NCBI GenBank assembly: GCA_002497685.1
Contig: DAEH01000030.1
Location: forward strand, 1-6,976
DNA length: 6,976 bases
Source: Euryarchaeota archaeon UBA169
GTDB taxonomy: Archaea > Thermoplasmatota > Poseidoniia > MGIII > CG-Epi1
Reading direction: 5' to 3'
Each line of letters starts with the position of its first letter. The first letter of the stretch is position 1. The translations under genes were made by a program, and so were the position numbers. Of the stretch, positions 1 through 4,871 are shown one piece after another. Under the pieces are notes generated by a model. The model made no database searches, was not told where the DNA came from, and saw only the letters and a program-made list of their open reading frames with translations.

Positions 1-113
1 TAATAAAAATTATCTGAACCTGTGGGAGATTCGGTTATGGGAAAGCGGAAAATTAATACCAATAAGCCTAGTAAAATTAGACCTGTTTTTTCGCTTAATT
101 TACTACCTACCAT
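1..113 (-). CDS. Partial divergent membrane protein, N-terminus only
   Basis: Reading the minus strand from an ATG at 113-111, the frame is open to the window edge, giving 37 residues. It starts MVGSKLSEKTG and continues with a hydrophobic stretch of about 12 residues (LILLGLLVLIF), then RFPITESPTGSDNFY. A short charged start followed by a membrane helix and an acidic/aromatic exit segment looks like the beginning of a real multi-pass or anchored protein. An in-frame TAG lies just upstream, so this ATG is the first possible ATG start. No Shine-Dalgarno sequence is visible, but an AT-rich TATA-like element lies about 18-28 bases upstream, which fits a leaderless archaeal transcript. The next codon begins TA, so a stop immediately beyond the edge cannot be excluded. 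The exit motif is vaguely like the acidic-Tyr-Tyr loop of GT-C/STT3-type glycosyltransferases, but that is only a guess. Function unknown. Confidence 0.45.
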   Translation of the reverse strand, partial: MVGSKLSEKTGLILLGLLVLIFRFPITESPTGSDNFY

Positions 114-130
114 GAACTATCAAAACCGTT

Positions 131-141
131 ATTTAATAATA
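131..141 (-). promoter_or_regulatory. Possible TATA box for the divergent gene
   Basis: On the minus strand this reads TATTATTAAAT and lies 18-28 bases before the ATG at 113. Archaeal TATA boxes centre about 26 bases upstream of the transcription start, so this position would fit a leaderless or very short-leader transcript. The whole intergenic region is AT-rich, so the match is weak evidence. Confidence 0.3.
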
Positions 142-182
142 GTATAGCCTTGTACAAAAAGTGCCTAAAATATTACTATATT

Positions 183-190
183 TTTATATA
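183..190 (+). promoter_or_regulatory. Likely TATA box of the respiratory operon
   Basis: TTTATATA resembles the archaeal TATA-box consensus. A start of transcription about 25 bases downstream would fall near 210-215, leaving a leader of roughly 20 bases that contains the GGGAG ribosome binding site. It is the only clear promoter-like element before the eight-gene block, whose internal junctions leave no room for further intergenic promoters. A second AT-rich stretch at 170-182 could contribute. Confidence 0.5.
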
Positions 191-220
191 GCGCTCACTT
201 CGATAATATGGCACCTTAAA

Positions 221-225
221 GGGAG
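221..225 (+). promoter_or_regulatory. Ribosome binding site fixing a TTG start
   Basis: GGGAG lies six bases before the TTG at 232. No ATG or GTG is suitably placed after it; the next in-frame ATG is residue 16, inside the signal peptide. The site therefore decides the TTG start. Confidence 0.6.
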
Positions 226-231
226 CTGAAT

Positions 232-927
232 TTGGCTACAAATCAAAAAGGAACTTACGCACTATTAGCAATTTTAATGGTTACTGTCATGTCTGTCGGC
301 ATGAGTGTCAATGGTTACCCTGCAGGAGGCTCACAACAAGGAGCTGGTGAAGATTGGGCAAAAGACAGTATTGCCAATGGATGTTCTTGCCATATGGATG
401 AACAACTAGATGAAGGAATGTATATGTTATCTGGAATTCCTCATAAATATGTTCCAGACACAATATACAATGTTTCTCTTACAATTAATGATACTAATGT
501 ACTTTCTGAACCTGAAGCTATTCGGTACGGTGGATTTTTAGCTGAAGTCAGTGAAGGTGCATTTCAAACTAGTAACTTATTTTGGATAGGTGAAGATGGA
601 AAATATATTTCACATAACGCAGATAGTAATGGACAAAGAAATTGGACGTTTCAATGGACTGCTCCAAGTGACGGAAGTGGTGATGCCTTATTCACTATTT
701 ATTATAATGTAGTAAATGGAGTAGGAACTGGTGGAGATCAGTGGGGATATTTGACAGCATTATCTCTTGGCACTCCTCAAGTTAAATCTGAAGAAGCTTC
801 AATACACGAACTGGGCGTAAGTTTAATGCAGTACTGGATTGCGTTACTTGCAATGGTTGTAGTCTTTGTCATGATTTTAGTGGCATATTTCGTAATAAGA
901 GGAGGGAGTTCACATTACCGAGGTTAA
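232..927 (+). CDS. Secreted membrane-anchored beta-sandwich protein with CSCH motif
   Basis: A 231-residue exported protein. Residues 7-26 form a signal peptide core after MATNQK. The mature start is Gly/Ser-rich and leads to C51-S-C53-H54. A predicted beta-sandwich region of about 65-185 follows, with several N-glycosylation sequons (NVS, NDT, NWT), and then a C-terminal membrane helix at about 202-222. This order (Gly-rich start, Cys/His motif, a GIPHKYVPDTIYNVSLTI-type strand, a late anchor) resembles Reeler-like 'choice-of-anchor V' proteins, which usually carry a CxxCH-like motif. Here one residue is missing, giving CxCH. The motif could hold a c-type haem, copper, or only a disulfide; the sequence does not say which. 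As first gene of the Rieske/cytochrome b operon on the outer face, it may be a redox partner or structural subunit in place of cytochrome c1/f. The family assignment is from pattern memory, not a search. Confidence 0.75.
   Translation: MATNQKGTYALLAILMVTVMSVGMSVNGYPAGGSQQGAGEDWAKDSIANGCSCHMDEQLDEGMYMLSGIPHKYVPDTIYNVSLTINDTNVLSEPEAIRYGGFLAEVSEGAFQTSNLFWIGEDGKYISHNADSNGQRNWTFQWTAPSDGSGDALFTIYYNVVNGVGTGGDQWGYLTALSLGTPQVKSEEASIHELGVSLMQYWIALLAMVVVFVMILVAYFVIRGGSSHYRG
901..908 (+). promoter_or_regulatory. Strong ribosome binding site before an ATT start
   Basis: GGAGGGAG lies inside the end of the preceding gene. It is five to eight bases, depending on register, before an ATT at 914. The frame that follows is open and encodes a convincing helical N-terminus. 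The only other NTG start near the N-terminus, TTG at 986, lies more than 75 bases away with no such site before it. Confidence 0.6.
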
Positions 928-1279
928 CGAAATTTTAGAACAGATTGCAAGGGGTGATTTAACGCCTGAAGATGCTCAAAAGCTATTGGGAACTCATGGA
1001 GATGAAAACTTGGGTAAAGTAGTAAGAGAAACTCCCGGAAAAGAACAATTAGAAATATTTGCTATCATTTTAATACTTCTAGTACTTGAAGTAATGTACG
1101 ATTCTTTATTTATTTACGGCATTTTAGAAGGGTGGGATCAACAATTCCTCTCATTTACACTTGCAATGGCATTTATGATTTTAGGATTAATGCTTGATTT
1201 TTACAGAAGATCATTCTTACCGGATGTGCTTGAATTAAAGAAAAGGAGGAGTAAAGTTATTACAAAACTTGAAAGATAA
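914..1279 (+). CDS. Small two-helix membrane protein with amphipathic N-terminal domain
   Basis: Read from the ATT at 914 this is 121 residues; from the TTG at 986 it would be 97. The ATT start is preferred for two reasons. A GGAGGGAG site sits just upstream. The added residues form an orderly helix-turn-helix, EVNEILEQIARGDLTPEDA then QKLLG, of the short oligomerising kind seen in SHOCT-like domains. Two membrane helices follow at about 48-71 and 78-97, then a basic tail (KKRRSK, KLER), which suggests both ends are cytoplasmic. It overlaps the preceding gene by 14 bases, so translation is probably coupled. No cysteines and no obvious cofactor ligands are present. A role as a small assembly or structural subunit of the Rieske/cytochrome b complex is inferred from position only; the family is not recognised. 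Confidence 0.72.
   Translation: MTEVNEILEQIARGDLTPEDAQKLLGTHGDENLGKVVRETPGKEQLEIFAIILILLVLEVMYDSLFIYGILEGWDQQFLSFTLAMAFMILGLMLDFYRRSFLPDVLELKKRRSKVITKLER
1245..1251 (+). promoter_or_regulatory. Misplaced Shine-Dalgarno-like GGAGGAG before the Rieske gene
   Basis: GGAGGAG lies in the last codons of the preceding gene (Arg-Arg-Ser). It is 17 bases before the in-frame TTG at 1269 and 29 before the ATG at 1281, both too far for normal spacing. At normal spacing the Rieske frame offers only TTA codons (1257 and 1260). It may be simple coding sequence. Confidence 0.25.
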
Positions 1280-1280
1280 A

Positions 1281-1955
1281 ATGAAACTTACAAGAAGAGG
1301 ATTTTTACAAGGTGCAATCGGTTTAGCTGGTGCTGGAATGACTACTGCACTAACTGTCCCCGCACTAAAATCACTACTACCGCCTCCAGTTACTAGATGT
1401 AATGAAGATGATGCTCATGAAACGTTAACTTATAAATCTGAAAGCGGTAAATGGTATGAAAATATGGGAGGAAATGTTGCTAAAAAAGAAGATTTCAAAT
1501 TGTGGGATGTTGCAATTGTTGATTGGGGGCCTAAAGAACTTGAACAAGAACTAGGTACTTGTGAAATACAATTAGCTTTAGTAAAAGTTCCAGCAGAACC
1601 TTCTATGAATGGTTTAGGAGTTCTTGATGATGATGGAAATACTTGCTTAATGGCGTATCACACATACAAATGCCCTCATCTTTGCTGTAAACCTGTTTTT
1701 GCTGCAGAAGGAACTAGTACTATTAGTGGAAATGAATATGAAAATATGTTTTTATGTCCATGTCATTTATCTTTGTTTGATCCTTTATCAGTTATAAAGA
1801 ATGTTGATGAACAGGGTAGAGAGGTAATGGCTGCTGAACTATTAGAAGGGCCAGCGCCTTATGGATTGCCTGTAGTTCCTGTTGCTGAAAAAGATGGAGG
1901 TTTAGTAGGGCTAATTACTCAAATTGATTGGCTCAAATATTGCGGACAAGGATGA
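1281..1955 (+). CDS. Rieske [2Fe-2S] protein with Tat signal
   Basis: Outer-face electron acceptor of the quinol-oxidising complex. From the ATG at 1281 it has 224 residues. The N-terminus MKLTRRGFLQG is a twin-arginine signal, followed by a hydrophobic segment to about residue 33 that probably stays as the membrane anchor. The cluster site is complete: box I C131-P-H133-L-C-C136 and box II C159-P-C161-H162-L-S. By family knowledge the ligands are C131, H133, C159 and H162, with a C136-C161 disulfide. Usual boxes are CTHLGC and CPCHGS, so this one has Cys for the Gly of box I and Leu for the Gly of box II, while Ser is kept. The start lies one base after the previous stop; an in-frame TTG at 1269 would add four residues. 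The stop overlaps the cytochrome b start as ATGA. Confidence 0.93.
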   Translation: MKLTRRGFLQGAIGLAGAGMTTALTVPALKSLLPPPVTRCNEDDAHETLTYKSESGKWYENMGGNVAKKEDFKLWDVAIVDWGPKELEQELGTCEIQLALVKVPAEPSMNGLGVLDDDGNTCLMAYHTYKCPHLCCKPVFAAEGTSTISGNEYENMFLCPCHLSLFDPLSVIKNVDEQGREVMAAELLEGPAPYGLPVVPVAEKDGGLVGLITQIDWLKYCGQG

Positions 1956-2899
1956 GACTAAGACTACTCTTTTCTGTAATTCTAGGAAGCATAACGCTTC
2001 TTGCAGTCCCTGCTAGTGCTGAAACTCCTATTCTTGAAGAGTTAATGAGAAAATATACATTTCCTCTCATATTTTTACAGCTTTTAATAGCTGTTCTGGC
2101 TGTAGGATATCTATACGTTACTGGCCTTTTACCAAGAGCAATTTTTGGAGCATGGCAATGGTTAGATGAAAGATTTGCACTAAGGAGATATGTTTCCTTT
2201 GCAAAAAGAGAATATTATTCCGTAGTATACACATTACTACCTTCAACAGGAAGAACAATGCCACAATCGCATACTGAAAGATATAATGTTAAAGCTGTTT
2301 GGTATTGGTATCCTTTCTATTCGTTAGGAGGATTATCCTTTTTTGCATATATTATTCTAGCAATTACTGGAATTTATCTTGGATTTTACTATGTGCCAGA
2401 TGGTGACATTTATGTAGATTCTGATGGGCATTCAACTTCAGGAGCATACGAATCAATGAAATTGATTATGACAAAAGTATCATTTGGATATATTATTAGA
2501 GCTATACATCACTGGGCAGCTCACTTCATGGTTGCGTCCGTATTCCTACATATGATGAGAGTATATTTTGTGGGTGCTTATAGAAACCCTCGTGAAGTTA
2601 ATTGGATTTTGGGAGTCATATTACTCCTGGTAACTATCTTTTTCGGTTTCACAGGATACATTCTACCTTGGGATGAACTTGGATTTGCTGCCGCATCAAT
2701 TGGACTTGAAATGGCTACATCTATTCCAGCAATGGGACCTCTAATGGCTCAAATTGTATTTGGAGGAACACAAATTACTGGAGATACGGTTCTACGAATG
2801 TACTGGTTACATATTTTTGTATTACCGCTAATTGGAACTGTGTTAATGATTGTACACATGGCGCTTGTATGGATACAAGGGGAGGCTGAACCGCATTAA
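1952..2899 (+). CDS. Cytochrome b6-like subunit (N-terminal half of cytochrome b)
   Basis: Membrane subunit carrying the two b haems. From ATG 1952 it has 315 residues. This start gives a clean signal peptide (MRLRLLFSVILG to PASA at 20-23) and an ATGA overlap with the Rieske gene; a TTG at 1928 is open but less likely. An extra membrane helix (36-60) precedes the b6-like core. The amphipathic WQWLDERF segment begins near 68 and helix A at about 121. Haem ligands are H186 and H200 (13 residues between) and H287 and H302 (14 between); the 14-residue spacing and the split gene are b6f-like. The YSLGG motif at 123-127 has Ser where b6 has the Cys that binds haem c(n). The conserved LPWDE loop (238-242) is present. 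The Qo motif is on the next protein. Length exceeds typical b6 (about 215) because of the N-terminal extension. Confidence 0.93.
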   Translation: MRLRLLFSVILGSITLLAVPASAETPILEELMRKYTFPLIFLQLLIAVLAVGYLYVTGLLPRAIFGAWQWLDERFALRRYVSFAKREYYSVVYTLLPSTGRTMPQSHTERYNVKAVWYWYPFYSLGGLSFFAYIILAITGIYLGFYYVPDGDIYVDSDGHSTSGAYESMKLIMTKVSFGYIIRAIHHWAAHFMVASVFLHMMRVYFVGAYRNPREVNWILGVILLLVTIFFGFTGYILPWDELGFAAASIGLEMATSIPAMGPLMAQIVFGGTQITGDTVLRMYWLHIFVLPLIGTVLMIVHMALVWIQGEAEPH

Positions 2900-3978
2900 T
2901 GAGTGAAAATGAAGTGAACCAAACGAAGGAAGATGATGCTATTGAATTAATCTATGGCGATCAAGAAGAAAAAATTGAACAAGACACCATTAGGAAATTA
3001 GAAAATCGTGAAGAACATTCTGCACTTGAAGCAAGTATGGTTAAAGGAGAGCCTTTGTATCCTCATGAAATTACTAGAGATGGAGTTTTTACACTGTACA
3101 TCATGGCTATTTTATTTTACTTAGCTGCATTTATTCCTCCACCATTACATGGATCTGCTGATCCTACTGCAGGAACTGCTTTTCCACCACCTTTACCAGA
3201 TTGGTATTTGCTATGGGCTTTTGGCTGTCTAAAAGTTGCCACAGACTTAAAGATAGGTTTACCATTATCAATGATTCCTTTCTTAGGTCTTGATGATTTT
3301 GAATTATTCTTAATGAGTGCAAAAGTATGGGGTACTTTAGTACAAGGATTAATTGTGGGGCTAGTAGTGGCAGTTCCATTCATTGATAGAGCAATAGGTG
3401 CTCTTATTGATCCTCAATATGGAGATGTAATAAACAGAGGGCATGAAAGGAGACCAATTGAAGATCCTGTAAGGGCTGCAATTGGAGTGTACGGAATTGC
3501 AATGGTCACCATGTTATCTGTTTTCTCTATTAATGCCAATATAGCTTTGTACTATCCAGAAGTAACTACAGATTTATTGTATGCTGTGACCTTGTGGGGA
3601 CCTATTGCTTGTGCTGTTATAACTTATGTGTTTTTAGACAGACGGCGATCTGAAGGTGCAAGGCCATTAAATGATGAAGAACGATTTAATCTATATTCTA
3701 ACGGAATACAGGATCGACGAATGCAACGTATTTATGAATTTAAACTAAATCGATGTTATCAATGTGGACTTTGTGATGATATATGTCCTGTGAGAGATAT
3801 GGAAGGAGAACATGAATTAAATATTATTTTTAATACATTCCAAAATAAACACGATGGAGTAGCACTTTGGTCATGTATCTCTTGTGGTATGTGTACTGCA
3901 GTTTGCCCACAGAATATTGAATATGTTGATTATGTCCTAGAGCAACGATTATTAGCCACAATGGGAGTTAAAGCATGA
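2899..3978 (+). CDS. Cytochrome b C-terminal half fused to HdrC-like 2x[4Fe-4S] domain
   Basis: A 359-residue fusion. Residues 1-58 are an acidic soluble extension. Four membrane helices follow at about 63-80, 142-162, 193-214 and 226-246, corresponding to cytochrome b helices E-H. The Qo quinol-oxidation motif is P100-D-W-Y103, with Asp in place of the usual Glu of PEWY. After a basic DRRRSEGAR stretch comes a ferredoxin domain with two full motifs, C286-x2-C289-x2-C292-x3-C296-P and C326-x2-C329-x2-C332-x3-C336-P, spaced as in HdrC/GlpC-type subunits. With the E-H topology the C-terminus lies in the cytoplasm. The start overlaps the previous stop as TAATG. The next gene encodes an HdrB-like protein, the usual partner of HdrC, which supports reading the tail as HdrC-like. 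The frame is continuous, so this is a true fusion in this sequence. Confidence 0.93.
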   Translation: MSENEVNQTKEDDAIELIYGDQEEKIEQDTIRKLENREEHSALEASMVKGEPLYPHEITRDGVFTLYIMAILFYLAAFIPPPLHGSADPTAGTAFPPPLPDWYLLWAFGCLKVATDLKIGLPLSMIPFLGLDDFELFLMSAKVWGTLVQGLIVGLVVAVPFIDRAIGALIDPQYGDVINRGHERRPIEDPVRAAIGVYGIAMVTMLSVFSINANIALYYPEVTTDLLYAVTLWGPIACAVITYVFLDRRRSEGARPLNDEERFNLYSNGIQDRRMQRIYEFKLNRCYQCGLCDDICPVRDMEGEHELNIIFNTFQNKHDGVALWSCISCGMCTAVCPQNIEYVDYVLEQRLLATMGVKA

Positions 3979-4871
3979 GCGACAAAACAAGAGAAAAACC
4001 ATATGCCCGAACTATTCCTCATCCTCTATTTGAACGATTGATTGTAGATGATGCAATGAATGAAGAAAAAGATGAATGGAAACCAGACCGGTATCATGAA
4101 TACGGTTACTTCCCAGGCTGTGTAGACTTCATGGATGTAGAAGTAAAATTTACACATTTAAACAAAGGTGATGCAGATCACGCTTCAATTGCTGCTGCAT
4201 CGATAAAATTACTAAATTACGCAGACATTGATCCTCTTATTTTGGACATGAATGTATTCAAATGCTCTGGACATGATCAATTATGGCAAGGTAATTTAGA
4301 AGTGTTTGACTCTTTGAAAGAACATAATTTAAGAAGGCTTAAAGAATCAGGCATCAAAATTATAACTTGCTCATGTGCTGAATGTTATCGTACATTTGCT
4401 GTTGACTATGATTTACCTGGAACACTTGGAATTAAGGTTGAACACATTACTCAAACATTACAAGGAAGAGGATTGAAATTTAAAGCCCCTGAAAATGTAA
4501 CTGTGGCTTATCACGACCCTTGTCGCCTTGGAAGAATGATGGGAGAGTATGAGGCTCCTAGAGATTTGATACAGCTAGTTGACGGCGCTACTATGGTAGA
4601 ATTAGAAAATAACAAGGAAAGAGCTCTGTGCTGTGGAGTTTCCTCTATGATGTATTGTAATGACGCCACAAAGGCAGTCCGTAGAAAAAGATTGGATCAA
4701 GGCAGTGATGCTGGAATTGATCTTATGCTAGGTGGATGTCCTAAGTGTTACATGCACATGCAATGTATGCTTAATGAAGAAAGGATGAATCCTGAAGAAG
4801 GACATCACCATGATTATGAAATGATGGATTTAATGCAATTCTTGGTCGCTTGTCTGGAGGACGAAAAGTAG
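3975..4871 (+). CDS. HdrB-like protein with two CCG domains
   Basis: A soluble 298-residue protein resembling heterodisulfide reductase subunit B. Each CCG domain (C, then CC, then CxxC) in HdrB holds a non-cubane [4Fe-4S] cluster that cleaves disulfides or passes electrons. The C-terminal copy here is complete: C183, C219-C220-G, C255-x2-C258. The N-terminal copy is altered: C49, C97-S98-G where CC-G is expected, then C134-x2-C137 with an additional C132. Residues 1-40 are a charged extension before the first motif (YFPGC). It begins at an ATG overlapping the previous stop (ATGA), eight bases after a GGAG site, and directly follows the HdrC-like fusion, so the two products probably form an HdrBC-type module on the cytoplasmic face. 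Related CCG proteins occur in GlpC, GlcF and LutA, so the substrate is not settled. No HdrA gene is visible. Confidence 0.88.
   Translation: MSDKTREKPYARTIPHPLFERLIVDDAMNEEKDEWKPDRYHEYGYFPGCVDFMDVEVKFTHLNKGDADHASIAAASIKLLNYADIDPLILDMNVFKCSGHDQLWQGNLEVFDSLKEHNLRRLKESGIKIITCSCAECYRTFAVDYDLPGTLGIKVEHITQTLQGRGLKFKAPENVTVAYHDPCRLGRMMGEYEAPRDLIQLVDGATMVELENNKERALCCGVSSMMYCNDATKAVRRKRLDQGSDAGIDLMLGGCPKCYMHMQCMLNEERMNPEEGHHHDYEMMDLMQFLVACLEDEK
4856..4860 (+). promoter_or_regulatory. Ribosome binding site supporting a GTG start
   Basis: GGAGG lies ten bases before the GTG at 4871, inside the end of the upstream gene. A TTG at 4850 in the same frame lies before this site and so would not be served by it. 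Confidence 0.5.

Larger units (their letters stand above)
114..231. promoter_or_regulatory. Divergent intergenic promoter region
   Basis: The only sizeable non-coding stretch, 118 bases and very AT-rich. It separates the probable minus-strand gene from the + strand operon and holds TATA-like elements facing both ways plus the ribosome binding site of the first operon gene. An imperfect inverted repeat (AAGTGCC at 159-165 against GGCACCTT at 210-217) flanks the + strand TATA box and could be an operator, but it is short and imperfect. No RNA gene or terminator hairpin is visible. Confidence 0.5.

Noticed and set aside
37..147. Short + strand frame beginning ATGGGAAAGCGG, with GGGAG at 23-27
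   Set aside because: Only 36 residues, no recognisable features, and it overlaps the more protein-like minus-strand frame and the promoter region.
159..217. Imperfect inverted repeat AAGTGCC/GGCACCTT around the TATA box
   Set aside because: Short, imperfect and widely spaced; not enough to call an operator or hairpin.
505..522. Exact 18-base match with 5423-5440 (tctgaacctgaagctatt)
   Set aside because: Both copies encode Ser-Glu-Pro-Glu-Ala-Ile in unrelated proteins; with similar codon use this is most likely chance, and there is no flanking similarity.
1928..1951. Upstream TTG start for cytochrome b
   Set aside because: No ribosome site, and the ATG at 1952 gives a cleaner signal peptide and an ATGA overlap typical of this operon.
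3117..3383. Minus-strand open frames inside the cytochrome b C-terminal gene (two overlapping)
   Set aside because: They lie opposite a clearly coding gene, have no ribosome sites or domains, and reflect its codon pattern.
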